NCBI GenBank assembly: GCA_002448495.1
Contig: DJYL01000138.1
Coordinates: forward strand, 1-11,700
Length of the DNA stretch: 11,700 nucleotides
Direction of reading: 5' to 3'
Origin: Pseudoselenomonas ruminantium
GTDB lineage: Bacteria; Bacillota; Negativicutes; Selenomonadales; Selenomonadaceae
Numbering within the stretch: the stretch's first letter is position 1; each line of letters opens with the position of its first letter. The notes beneath the pieces were generated by a model, which made no database searches, was not told the DNA's origin, and saw only the letters and a program-made list of their open reading frames with translations. Below are positions 1 through 8,083 of the stretch, piece after piece. The position numbers were made by a program, and so were the translations under genes.

Positions 1-48
1 CACCAGCATGTCATGGAGTACATGCGCCGGTTTATCATATAATCTCAC
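1..48 (-). CDS. gatA: Aspartyl/glutamyl-tRNA amidotransferase subunit A, N-terminal fragment
   Basis: GatA is the amidase subunit of the GatCAB complex, which converts Glu-tRNA(Gln) to Gln-tRNA(Gln) (and Asp-tRNA(Asn) to Asn-tRNA(Asn)) using ammonia from glutamine. Only the first 16 codons lie in the window. They read (V/M)RLYDKPAHVLHDMLV, which resembles the usual GatA start (acidic or charged residue, LYDK, then a helix with H..H..L). The start is a GTG at 48-46, preceded by a strong AGGAGG at 61-56 with 7 bases between. It follows gatC by 18 bases on the same strand, the standard gatCA(B) order. The catalytic Lys-Ser-Ser triad is outside the window. The assignment rests on the short match, the ribosome site and the synteny. 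Confidence 0.85.
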   Translation of the reverse strand, partial: MRLYDKPAHVLHDMLV

Positions 49-66
49 GCTGAATCCTCCTGCCTG

Positions 67-357
67 TTAATCTTCCAAAACCTTCGGTACTTTGAAATAG
101 CCGTCTTCCTTGAGCGGAGCATTCGCGAGCGCTGCCTCACGGTCAAGGGATGCTTTCACTTCGTCCTTGCGGAACACGTTCTGCATGGGCAGGGCGTAAG
201 TGGTCGGCTTAACATTTTCCGTATCCAGCTCGGACAGATTGTCCATATAGGTCAGGATTTTATCCATCTGGTCAATGTACTTGTCCTCCTGATCGGCAGA
301 GATTGCCAAACGGGAAAGAACCGCTACATTTTGCAAATCTTCTTTGGTAACTTTCAT
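67..357 (-). CDS. gatC: Aspartyl/glutamyl-tRNA amidotransferase subunit C
   Basis: GatC is the small subunit that wraps around GatA and stabilises the GatCAB amidotransferase, used by bacteria lacking a glutaminyl-tRNA synthetase. The 96-residue product has the normal family length. It begins MKVTKEDLQNVAVLSRLAI and ends with the family signature NAP.KEDGYFKVPKVLED at residues 79-96. An in-frame ATG five codons upstream (372-370) is possible. The inner ATG at 357-355 is preferred because it gives the usual GatC N-terminus and has GGTGAG four bases before it. gatC is the first gene of a gatCA run with its own promoter at 410-418, about 90 bases beyond the stop of the preceding AAA-ATPase gene. 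It is a core gene in a normal context. Confidence 0.95.
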   Translation of the reverse strand: MKVTKEDLQNVAVLSRLAISADQEDKYIDQMDKILTYMDNLSELDTENVKPTTYALPMQNVFRKDEVKASLDREAALANAPLKEDGYFKVPKVLED

Positions 358-409
358 TTTCTCACCATCCATAGATGTTTATTGTTATCGCTAGGAAACA
401 TACTTCAAT

Positions 410-418
410 AGTATAGCA
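410..418 (-). promoter_or_regulatory. Extended -10 promoter of the gatCA operon
   Basis: Read on the minus strand, the gap before gatC contains TGCTATACT. This is a TG dinucleotide one base ahead of a TATACT -10 hexamer, the extended -10 pattern of sigma-70 promoters. No good -35 hexamer sits 16-18 bases upstream, as is common for this class. Transcription would begin near 403, giving a leader of about 45 bases before the gatC ATG. The same nine bases occur in the permease promoter at 8084-8092. The site is inferred from consensus only. Confidence 0.55.
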
Positions 419-448
419 CAAATACGGCCGCTCTAAAAGCATTTGATT

Positions 449-2017
449 TTATTCACAAACTTCCCACGCGGCAATATTACGGCTTTCGGACGAAAAATTT
501 ACACCAATGCGGTAAATTTTCCGTTTGTCAGCTGCATACGGCAGGGCATATCCCTTTTCCTCGATTTGGGCCAACGCCGCCTGAGCACTCTTGTCCAGCT
601 TAAACTCAAAAATATAGACATATGCCGCAGTTTCCAAAACGCAATCCGCCCGCCCCTGACTGTTATGCACTTCAGAATGCACATATTTTCCCAACAGGGT
701 AAAGACCAGATATATAACCGTGGCGAAGTAATGCTCAAAGCGGGTCCCGGCTGATGTATAAGGAATGCTGGCAAACAAAGCGGTCAATATCTGCCGTATC
801 CCATCTACGTTGCCATTTTCCACATAGTCATCCAATGTAAAAATATCCGTATCCGTCCCCGGAACAGCCTTGGGTGCATAAGCCGGCATAAGGCTTTCCA
901 AAAATCCATATTTGACCTCCTCATTAGGGAAGCCCATTGTCAGCCGCTGGCGCCGGTCATCATAGCCAACGATAGTCAGATAGCCCGTTTGATACAACAA
1001 CGGCAAAATATCCGGATTATCCGCGCGGTAGTCCGCTAACGCCCGTTCGTCCGAATATAGTTTGCCATCCGTGAACTTCCAAAGGTCAAATTCACCATCT
1101 TGCAGCTTCTTGATTAAAAAAGTAGGCGTTCCCGTTACAAACCAATATGAGCGCAATTCACCATCATCCAAAGCATTAAACAGGGAAAATGGATTGTACA
1201 CACCCTCTCCCTGTGGATGAAAATGGTAGCCATCATAAGTTCTGCGCAGCTTCTGTTGACAATCCTTTGTCGTCTTATCCTGCACTTCAGCAAACTTTTC
1301 CACCTGCGGCCATAACGTGTCAATCAGTTCATTTTCCGTAATTCCACAAACAGCAGCGTATTTTTTGTTCATGGATATGTCTTTCAGATGATTTAAGTCG
1401 CTAAAAATACTCACTTTGCTAAATTTCGTAACCCCGGTAATAAAAACGAACTGCAAGTATTCATCGCAACTTTTCAGCACGCCAAAAAAGCCCTTGAACA
1501 CGGCCTTATTATGTTCAGCCAGTGTTTCATCCGCCATCACATCCAGCAGCGGCTTATCATATTCATCCACCAGAACTACACAAGGCCGCCCGCTTTTTTC
1601 TTTGGCTGCAGCCAATAACAGCCGAAAACGTTCTTCCAAAGATTGCGTACCACTCAGCGCATATTCCTGTTCCCACTCATGCAATTTTTCATCCAAAACA
1701 TTTTCCAGTGCTTGTGCTTTTTGATAATTTTTGCCGTTAAAATCAAAGACAAACACCGGGTATGCCTGCCAAGGATGGGCTGATTTTTCTTCCTCTGCTG
1801 CAATATACAGGCCATTAAACAATTCTTTTTGCCCCTGCCAATACGCCTTCAACGTAGACAAAAATAAGCTTTTACCAAACCTGCGTGGACGACTGAGAAA
1901 ATACTGCTTGCTGCCATTTACCAACTCATGAATGTATTTTGTCTTATCGACGTATAAATACCCTTCCTGCCGTAAATGCGCAAAACTCTGTACACCTATG
2001 GGAAGTTTTTGCAACAT
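449..2017 (-). CDS. AAA-ATPase with C-terminal PD-(D/E)XK nuclease-like domain (AAA-ATPase_like / DUF1703 family)
   Basis: The family is widespread, often in several copies, in gut Firmicutes and Bacteroidetes. Its function is not established, and a role in mobile DNA or defence is often suspected. The 522-residue product (from the ATG at 2017) opens with the family hallmark KLPIGVQSF and YLYVDKT. It then has a P-loop-like SRPRRFGKS at 42-50, a Walker B VVLVDEYDKPLLD at 147-159, a sensor-like ITGVTKFSKVS near 193-203, YDGYHF at 261-266 and PFSLFNAL at 276-283. The C-terminus has a PD-(D/E)XK-like core: E428 (FEHYF), D458 in GRADCV, E471 and K473 in FEFK, and Q484. All expected nuclease residues seem present, so it may be active. 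Upstream TTG (2029) and GTG (2026) starts are also possible. The ATG has GGTGA five bases ahead and fits homologous N-termini. It follows the AlkD-like gene almost without a gap and is last in its run. No terminator is visible after it. Confidence 0.88.
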   Translation of the reverse strand: MLQKLPIGVQSFAHLRQEGYLYVDKTKYIHELVNGSKQYFLSRPRRFGKSLFLSTLKAYWQGQKELFNGLYIAAEEEKSAHPWQAYPVFVFDFNGKNYQKAQALENVLDEKLHEWEQEYALSGTQSLEERFRLLLAAAKEKSGRPCVVLVDEYDKPLLDVMADETLAEHNKAVFKGFFGVLKSCDEYLQFVFITGVTKFSKVSIFSDLNHLKDISMNKKYAAVCGITENELIDTLWPQVEKFAEVQDKTTKDCQQKLRRTYDGYHFHPQGEGVYNPFSLFNALDDGELRSYWFVTGTPTFLIKKLQDGEFDLWKFTDGKLYSDERALADYRADNPDILPLLYQTGYLTIVGYDDRRQRLTMGFPNEEVKYGFLESLMPAYAPKAVPGTDTDIFTLDDYVENGNVDGIRQILTALFASIPYTSAGTRFEHYFATVIYLVFTLLGKYVHSEVHNSQGRADCVLETAAYVYIFEFKLDKSAQAALAQIEEKGYALPYAADKRKIYRIGVNFSSESRNIAAWEVCE

Positions 2018-2030
2018 GCTGCTCACCAAA

Positions 2031-2711
2031 TCATCCCCTTATCTTCAATGTTCGCAAATAAGCTTTCTGCTCTACGCTGATTCGTCTGCTCTCAATCGCC
2101 TTTTGAATCGCCTTGTTATGTGTCCAAGGCGCCAAACGCCGCTCCTCAATATAGGGCAATGCTGCCTCATACTGCTTAGCCAGGGCAGTTGCAAAGTACC
2201 AGGCAATCATCATATTGATATAGTATTCCTCCGAGCGAATTTGCGCGACCATTTCCAAATAGGAACGGTCAAAGTCCTCATCGAGGAAATGTACCATCAG
2301 CATACCGATGGCGTAACGCACAGTGTATGTGTCTTTAACGTTCAGCCACTTTCTAATCTGCAACAAAAGTTCCGGCCTATGCTTCTTAAACACCTTCGGC
2401 GACATTTGGTCGCAGGTCGCCCAGTTATCCACATAGGGCAGGAATTTCTCCAAATACGCCATGCACGGTTCATAATCCTTCATTGCCGAAAGGATAAAGG
2501 CATGGAGCTGATTTTCCTCATGATACGCATGCGGCAAATCCCGAAGAAATGCCTCCGCCTCCCCTGCCGCCAGGACTTCTTTGGCCAACTGCCGCAGGGC
2601 CGGTGTGCGCACGCCGATTATCTTTTCCGGTGCTATATTGGGTATCAATTTACGGCTGAATTCCTGATAGGTTTTATCCTGCATACTAAACAATTTATCC
2701 TGAATGTTCAT
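2031..2711 (-). CDS. AlkD-type DNA alkylation repair protein (HEAT-like repeats)
   Basis: Members of this superfamily (COG4912; AlkC/AlkD) are HEAT-repeat DNA glycosylases. Bacillus cereus AlkD removes positively charged alkylated bases such as 3- and 7-methylpurines. The 226-residue product is all-helical in character. Residues matching the AlkD catalytic W/D/R set are visible: W97 and D101 in DNWATCDQMSPK, and R132 in YTVRYAIGMLM. Further family signatures are YYINMMIAWYFA near 163-174 and HNKAIQKAIESRRIS near 198-212. The chosen ATG at 2711 lies 7 bases after GGGAGG. A GTG two codons earlier (2717) is too close to that site. The start overlaps the 3' end of the primase/helicase gene by 17 bases, so the two are probably translationally coupled. 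The AAA-ATPase gene follows directly. Glycosylase activity is inferred from family; a structural or defence role cannot be excluded. Confidence 0.9.
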   Translation of the reverse strand: MNIQDKLFSMQDKTYQEFSRKLIPNIAPEKIIGVRTPALRQLAKEVLAAGEAEAFLRDLPHAYHEENQLHAFILSAMKDYEPCMAYLEKFLPYVDNWATCDQMSPKVFKKHRPELLLQIRKWLNVKDTYTVRYAIGMLMVHFLDEDFDRSYLEMVAQIRSEEYYINMMIAWYFATALAKQYEAALPYIEERRLAPWTHNKAIQKAIESRRISVEQKAYLRTLKIRG

Positions 2712-5568
2712 CTGCACCCCTCCCTAGCAATTCTTTGGCTACAAGCTCACTTCTTATGCGCAAAAGTAAATCATCATCGTGTTCTTTAGACAGAAAATTC
2801 ATACTGCCATACCAAACAAAATCATCATCAAAAACCGCATAATGACAATTAAGGTCTTTCTGTTCTTTGACAACAACATCCATAGCCGTTAATTCTTTTT
2901 TGCTAAGCTTTATCAGCCTCTGTTGTCTATCGCTGTACACCTCATCAGGCAATGTAATCACCGTTATCTGGGGTTTTGACTCGCCCAAATCGGTTACCCT
3001 TTTGATAAATTCCGCAACACGCCTGCGGCTCAACCAAGGACTTGAGATGCAAATACGTTCAGCAGCCTTAGAAAAGTCCTGCCAAAAAACTTCCTGATAA
3101 TCATTTACCGTATAAATGACATTTGATCCTTCTCCTGTCGGTGCAAACAACGTATACCCCATAGCGGCATAAGCCTTCAATCGTTTTTGATACATGCGTT
3201 CCAGCATCTTCACATGCACATCTACATAATCGTAAATGATTACATTTTCCTTGCCGGAAGAATCCCGATGCAAACGGCCTGCATACTGGGCCAGATTGCC
3301 CTTCCACGATATCGGCACAGTCAGAAAAAGTGTGTCCAAACGTGGAAAATCAAAACCTTCACCAATATATTTTCCCGTAGCAATAATTGCTATCCGCTTC
3401 TGTTTTTCCGCTTCCTGCAGTCGATTTTGACGCTCTCGCCGTTCTTGGGCTGAGCCGCCACCTAATAAAAGTACTGCATAAACATCATGCGCCTGTAACT
3501 GTTCGTAAAGATACTCAGCATGTTCCTTAAATTTTGTCAGCACCAACGGCGTTCGTCCAGCAGCCAGACTAGCCAATATATCTGCCACTAGCAATTCATT
3601 ACGCTTCTTATCGCCTATAAGCAACTTGTAAAAATCATTGATTGTTGCCTTATCCGTAGTTACTGGCGCAAATGAGGTAAACCTCAGATAAATCTCATGA
3701 CGAAAATCCTGCATGTTGGCACGTTCTTTTTCCGTCAGTCGATAACGTACCGGCCCCAACTGCATGAACATAATTTTTTCATGACCATCATCACGCACGG
3801 GCGTAGCCGTAAGGCCGTAAACATATTTGGCTTTTACGTTCCACAACACATTTTCAAATGTAGCAGCACCAGCATGGTGGCATTCATCCATGATGACCAT
3901 GCCATAATCCTGCAAACGTTCGTCCACTTCATCATCCCGGCCCAAAGAAGAAATCATGGCCACATCCACGATGCCATGCAAAGAATCATGGCCGCCATAC
4001 AACGTACCTACTATGCTGGTTTTACGCTTCCCTTTAATTATGGGTAATACCTCATCAATCTGCAGGAAATTTTCTATAGCCTGCTGCCATTGTCGCATCA
4101 ATTCACGATTATGAACCAAAATCAGGGTATTTACTTTGCGACTGGCAATCAAGTACGTCCCCAGAACCGTTTTACCAAAACCAGTAGCCGCCCCCAAAAT
4201 TCCCCCATCATGTGCCAGCATAGCATCAGCTGCCTCTTGCTGACCTGATTGCAATTTCCCCTTAAAGTAAACTTTTATCGCATTTCCTTGATTACGACAG
4301 TCCTCAAAGACAAAGGGGACTTTAGTTTCCGACAGCAGCGCCGTTAAATCAAACAGCAATCCTCTTGGCAAGGTAACATAATCATCTACTTCACGAAAAC
4401 ACTGAATACGCCGAGGTATTTGTTTTGTCGAATAATGCATAGCCTGCATTTTGTAAAACTGCGGATTGCTAAATGTTGCCAACTGTTTTATACGATTAAG
4501 CGAGCGTGGCTTGACGGTAGCTTTTGAAATATATATACAATTGGCTAATATTATTTGCAATTTGCCAACAAAATCTTTTGCTTCCAATGACAAAACACGC
4601 TTTCGTTCCCAAGGTTTTAACCGATCTGTATAATCTGCACGCTCCTCCTCGACAACTACAGCTTTGCTTTCACCCCAAGCCTTTATCTTTTCCGCTACGA
4701 AATCCGCAGTTAGTGGCTTTATATTGGACAAATACGCCCATTGGTCATCCACTGCCTGCCAGTGTTCATTAACAAATACGGAATTATGCTGCTTACGAGG
4801 TAAACCTTGCAAAGGCAACGCAATCAGATTTCCCAAGCCGCCCGCCGGCATCTCATCCTGATTTGGCAGCATCCTGTCGAAGGTGTTAAAATCCGTTTGA
4901 TGCATGACCTCTGCCCCTTTTTCCAACAATAAACGGCCAAAAAGTCTCGCCGTCTTAGCGGGTATTGGCTGAGCAAAAAACAACCAAACATGCGCACCAT
5001 TTCCCGAACGGGAACGCTCCAAAGCCGAGTCTATGCCATAAGTATGACATAGTTTTCGTAACCCCAAAGCTTCATCCTGCCAATTGCAAGCCGAACCATC
5101 ATGGTCATCAAAATCAAACACCAAAAATTTACAGGTTGAATCTTCCAATAAAGCATACGTTCCTGCCACAAAGGATTTGGCATTTTCATCCGTTCCAAGC
5201 AAATGCTGACGGGCTACGTGTTCGTTGAACGGCTGCCATTTATGTGCACTGCACGCATGACATTTTACCGGCTTACGTAAACGCTTAGGACACACATCCT
5301 GCCAAAAATTAGCACAAACCGGAGAATATCCTTTGCGCCCCTCGGTTGTCTCCCACCGTTTGGCATACACATCCCTGCGAGCAACAAAGAGCTTCATAAA
5401 TAAATTTATCCGCCGTTGTTCCTCAGCCTTTTTATCTATCACAGCGACAGGTTGTACTTCCAACTTTTCCTGCCAGGCAATACCATGCTCATTTAGCATT
5501 GTTCGCAGATACAGATTTTCTTTGGCCAATCTGCGGTTCTCCTGCCGCAGCCACTCCAGTTCTGTCAC
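2695..5568 (-). CDS. TOTE-type primase / SF2 helicase fusion with Cys4 cluster and phospholipase-D-like C-terminus
   Basis: This 957-residue multidomain protein is predicted to act on nucleic acid in the cytoplasm. Residues 1-25 (TELEWLRQENRRLAKENLYL) look like a short coiled coil. Residues 85-106 carry C85, C93, C103 and C106, a likely zinc cluster. Residues about 115-260 match the archaeo-eukaryotic primase domain of TOTE conflict systems: acidic FDFDDHD at 151-157, SRSGNGAHVWLFF at 186-198 with H193, then FDRMLPNQ and GLGNLIALPLQG. Residues about 440-800 form an SF2 helicase: GAATGFGKT (459-467), DECH (561-564), TATP (587-590) and QYAGRLHR (761-768). Residues about 815-940 resemble a phospholipase-D nuclease (WYGSMNFLS), but HxK is missing. 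The start is a GTG with AGGAGGG six bases ahead, and that site overlaps the priA stop codon. It lies 11 bases after priA and overlaps the AlkD-like gene. Known relatives belong to predicted anti-element systems; primase or nuclease activity here is inferred. Confidence 0.88.
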   Translation of the reverse strand: MTELEWLRQENRRLAKENLYLRTMLNEHGIAWQEKLEVQPVAVIDKKAEEQRRINLFMKLFVARRDVYAKRWETTEGRKGYSPVCANFWQDVCPKRLRKPVKCHACSAHKWQPFNEHVARQHLLGTDENAKSFVAGTYALLEDSTCKFLVFDFDDHDGSACNWQDEALGLRKLCHTYGIDSALERSRSGNGAHVWLFFAQPIPAKTARLFGRLLLEKGAEVMHQTDFNTFDRMLPNQDEMPAGGLGNLIALPLQGLPRKQHNSVFVNEHWQAVDDQWAYLSNIKPLTADFVAEKIKAWGESKAVVVEEERADYTDRLKPWERKRVLSLEAKDFVGKLQIILANCIYISKATVKPRSLNRIKQLATFSNPQFYKMQAMHYSTKQIPRRIQCFREVDDYVTLPRGLLFDLTALLSETKVPFVFEDCRNQGNAIKVYFKGKLQSGQQEAADAMLAHDGGILGAATGFGKTVLGTYLIASRKVNTLILVHNRELMRQWQQAIENFLQIDEVLPIIKGKRKTSIVGTLYGGHDSLHGIVDVAMISSLGRDDEVDERLQDYGMVIMDECHHAGAATFENVLWNVKAKYVYGLTATPVRDDGHEKIMFMQLGPVRYRLTEKERANMQDFRHEIYLRFTSFAPVTTDKATINDFYKLLIGDKKRNELLVADILASLAAGRTPLVLTKFKEHAEYLYEQLQAHDVYAVLLLGGGSAQERRERQNRLQEAEKQKRIAIIATGKYIGEGFDFPRLDTLFLTVPISWKGNLAQYAGRLHRDSSGKENVIIYDYVDVHVKMLERMYQKRLKAYAAMGYTLFAPTGEGSNVIYTVNDYQEVFWQDFSKAAERICISSPWLSRRRVAEFIKRVTDLGESKPQITVITLPDEVYSDRQQRLIKLSKKELTAMDVVVKEQKDLNCHYAVFDDDFVWYGSMNFLSKEHDDDLLLRIRSELVAKELLGRGADEHSG

Positions 5569-5579
5569 GTTTTTCCCTC

Positions 5580-8006
5580 CTACAACATGGTAATCGGGTC
5601 TATATCAATCGCCACATCGGTGCGCAGATGCAGCTTCTGTTCCCGCAAAAAGCCTTGCACCGCCGGCAAATCGGCGGTCTTAATCAACACCACAAAGCGA
5701 TAGATACCACGGAAGCGGGCAATAACCGCAGGCGATGGGCCGATAATCTGCTGGCCTTTTATGCTGTTAAAGTGTTCGTTAAAAGCGGCCACCAATCTTT
5801 GGGCATTGCCTTTGGCGGTGTTTTCATCTTCATGCTGGAACAACAGCTTGACCAAACGGCTGAAAGGCGGATAAAAAAGCCCCTGCCGCAGTTTCATTTC
5901 CTGCTCGTAAAAGCCCTCATAATCCTGCACAATGCCGCAGGTCACGGCGTAATGTTCCGGATTGTAGGTCTGAATCACCACTTTTCCCTGATGTTCATGC
6001 CGTCCCGCCCGGCCTGCCGTCTGGGTAATCAGCATAAAGCACCGTTCCGCCGCACGAAAATCCGGCAGGTTCAGGCTGGAATCGGCGCTGATAATGCCCA
6101 CTGCCATCACATCGGGAATATCGTGTCCCTTGGCAACCATCTGCGTGCCGAGCAAAATATCGTATTGTTTCTCGCGGAACTTCTGCAATATCTCCTGATG
6201 CGCAAATTTCGTATTGGTGGTATCCCTGTCCATGCGAATAACGCGGGCGGAAGGCACCAGCTGATGAAGTTCCTGTTCCAGCTTCTCCGTGCCGGAACCG
6301 AAGTATTTGATATAGCGGCTGCCGCATTTCGGACACACATCCGGAACCGGCTCCGTCACGTCACAGTGATGGCAGGACAGTTTGCCGTTCTTATGATAAA
6401 CCAGCGACAGGCCGCAGAGCTTGCACTTGATGACCTCCCCGCAGGAACGGCACATGACAAAAGTCGAAAAGCCCCTGCGGTTCAGCATGATGATAATCTG
6501 CTGTCCCTTCTTCATGGTTTCTTCAATAAGCTGCTGCAAGGCATTGGACAAGATATGGCGATTGCCCATGCGCAGTTCCTGCCTCATATCTACGCACTGC
6601 ACTTTCGGCAAAGGCAGATTGCCGATGCGTTTGGGCATATTGAGCAGGGTAAACTCCCCGGACTTTGCCCGATAATAGCTCTCCAAGGAGGGTGTTGCAC
6701 TGCCCAACAATAGTACGGCCTGATGGATTTTCGCCAGCTCCTCAGCTACGACTTTAGCGTGATAGCGCGGGGATTCATCCTGTTTATAGGACATATCCTG
6801 TTCCTCATCCATGATGATGAGTCCCACATCACTCGCCGGCGTAAAGAGCGCAGAACGCGCACCGATAATAATGCCCGCCTGCCCCCGTCGCACCCGAAGC
6901 ACGGCGTCATTGCGTTCCGCCAAAGACAAGCGGCTGTGCATGACGACAATATCCTGCGCAAAATACGCCTTAAAGGCCATAACCACCTGTCCAGTCAAGG
7001 CGATTTCCGGCACCAGTACGATAACCTGCCGCCCAGCCTGCCGGACTTTCCCGGCCATTTCGATATAGACCTGCGTCTTACCGCTGCCGGTTACGCCTTT
7101 CAGCAAAAAGCCCTGATATTTCCGCTTGTTTACAGCCGGTTCCATCGCCGCTATAGCCGCTTTTTGGTCAGTAGTCAGTTCCACCTCTGCGTGCACCGCT
7201 TCTGCATCACTATAACTGTCCCGCATAATCCGGCGATTTTCCATGCGGATAAGGCCATCTGCAGCCAGCGCCTTTAAAACCTGCGCCGATATCTTTTGGT
7301 CTTTAAGCTCCTTAACCGCCAACTTGCCGCCCGCCGCTGCCAACACTTCGAGCGCATGCACCTGCGCTTTTTTTCGTTTATAAGCCGTGCGCAATTCTTC
7401 GGTGACCTCGACCTGCAAAACCGCGTCCTGCTCGTAGCGGGCTTTTTCCCGCTTATCGGCTGCGTATTCCTTGCGGATAATGCCATACTGTACCATCTTG
7501 TCAAGCATTGCAGGCAGTTCTGCCTTTAATTCCGGCAATTTCCTGCCTAATGCCGGACGGCTCAATGCTTCTGCCGACAACGCCTCATAAAGCTGCCGAT
7601 AGGCGGGCATCTGCAGGAGAATATGCTCCTGCTGTGTCGGTTCGCTCTCGTAGACCACCGTAATCTTCAGCCCGCTTTTCCCCGGCATAAAGAGCCGCAT
7701 CATCTCAGCCAGAGAACACAGGTAAAAATCTGCCAGCCACTTAGCCGCCTGCAAAACCGGCGGTGTAAACCATGCTTCTTCATCTACGGCAGCTTCGATG
7801 GGCTTGAGCTTTCCCCTCATATCCCCCAGTTCTGCGTCAGTTTTTTCCGCTGCCGCCAAAATAAAGCCCTCCACCTTGCGCCCCCCAAAGGGCACAAAAA
7901 CACGCCAGCCTGTTTCCAAATAGGAAAGCTCGGCTGGCACGCTGTAAGTATAGGCTTTGGCTATGCTTTTTACGGGAATATTGACAAAGACGCTGGCTGT
8001 CAGCAT
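5580..8006 (-). CDS. priA: Primosomal protein N' (replication restart helicase PriA)
   Basis: PriA recognises stalled or collapsed forks and D-loops, unwinds the lagging strand and starts reloading of the replicative helicase. The 808-residue product shows the whole layout. The N-terminal 3'-end-binding domain spans about 1-110 (VFVNIPVKSIAKAYTYSVP). It is followed by a linker/winged-helix region. The helicase core has Walker A GVTGSGKT at 304-311, DEEQ at 400-403 and GSATPS at 435-440. Eight cysteines bind two zincs (C519, C522, C528, C531, C545, C548, C558, C561). Then come GTQMVAKGHD (620-629), QTAGRAGR (662-669) and a C-terminal domain. The DEEQ box replaces the commoner DEEH. The ATG at 8006 has GGTGG ten bases ahead, a modest ribosome site. 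priA heads the four-gene minus-strand run, with a promoter at 8048-8076. In many Firmicutes def and fmt follow priA; here a DNA-processing cassette does. Confidence 0.97.
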   Translation of the reverse strand: MLTASVFVNIPVKSIAKAYTYSVPAELSYLETGWRVFVPFGGRKVEGFILAAAEKTDAELGDMRGKLKPIEAAVDEEAWFTPPVLQAAKWLADFYLCSLAEMMRLFMPGKSGLKITVVYESEPTQQEHILLQMPAYRQLYEALSAEALSRPALGRKLPELKAELPAMLDKMVQYGIIRKEYAADKREKARYEQDAVLQVEVTEELRTAYKRKKAQVHALEVLAAAGGKLAVKELKDQKISAQVLKALAADGLIRMENRRIMRDSYSDAEAVHAEVELTTDQKAAIAAMEPAVNKRKYQGFLLKGVTGSGKTQVYIEMAGKVRQAGRQVIVLVPEIALTGQVVMAFKAYFAQDIVVMHSRLSLAERNDAVLRVRRGQAGIIIGARSALFTPASDVGLIIMDEEQDMSYKQDESPRYHAKVVAEELAKIHQAVLLLGSATPSLESYYRAKSGEFTLLNMPKRIGNLPLPKVQCVDMRQELRMGNRHILSNALQQLIEETMKKGQQIIIMLNRRGFSTFVMCRSCGEVIKCKLCGLSLVYHKNGKLSCHHCDVTEPVPDVCPKCGSRYIKYFGSGTEKLEQELHQLVPSARVIRMDRDTTNTKFAHQEILQKFREKQYDILLGTQMVAKGHDIPDVMAVGIISADSSLNLPDFRAAERCFMLITQTAGRAGRHEHQGKVVIQTYNPEHYAVTCGIVQDYEGFYEQEMKLRQGLFYPPFSRLVKLLFQHEDENTAKGNAQRLVAAFNEHFNSIKGQQIIGPSPAVIARFRGIYRFVVLIKTADLPAVQGFLREQKLHLRTDVAIDIDPITML

Positions 8007-8047
8007 GTATTTTTAACCACCATTCATAAATCATTTACGCTATCTAA

Positions 8048-8076
8048 ATTCTAACATTCCCCCTGTGAATGCGCAA
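8048..8076 (-). promoter_or_regulatory. priA: Probable sigma-70 promoter of the priA operon
   Basis: On the minus strand a TTGCGC hexamer (8076-8071) and a TAGAAT -10 hexamer (8053-8048) are separated by 17 bases. A TG sits one base ahead of the -10, making it extended. TTGCGC matches four of six -35 consensus bases and TAGAAT five of six. Transcription would start near 8041, about 35 bases before the ATG. It overlaps the divergent permease promoter. Consensus match only. Confidence 0.55.
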
Positions 8077-8083
8077 CAAATTA

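Noticed and set aside
358..448. Terminator for the priA-AAA-ATPase operon
   Set aside because: Only a short CGGCCG palindrome is present, without stem length or T-run. Read-through into gatC is possible.
443..754. Plus-strand open frame of 103 codons opposite the 3' end of the AAA-ATPase gene
   Set aside because: It runs antisense to the PD-(D/E)XK-coding region with no family resemblance.
1932..2789. Plus-strand open frame of 285 codons opposite the AlkD-like gene
   Set aside because: Antisense shadow covering parts of three recognised minus-strand genes. No motif and no supporting ribosome site.
5499..6713. Long plus-strand open frame of 404 codons opposite priA
   Set aside because: It lies entirely antisense to well-conserved priA and the start of the helicase gene, is rich in His, Gln and Arg without domain signatures, and is explained by codon bias of the true gene.
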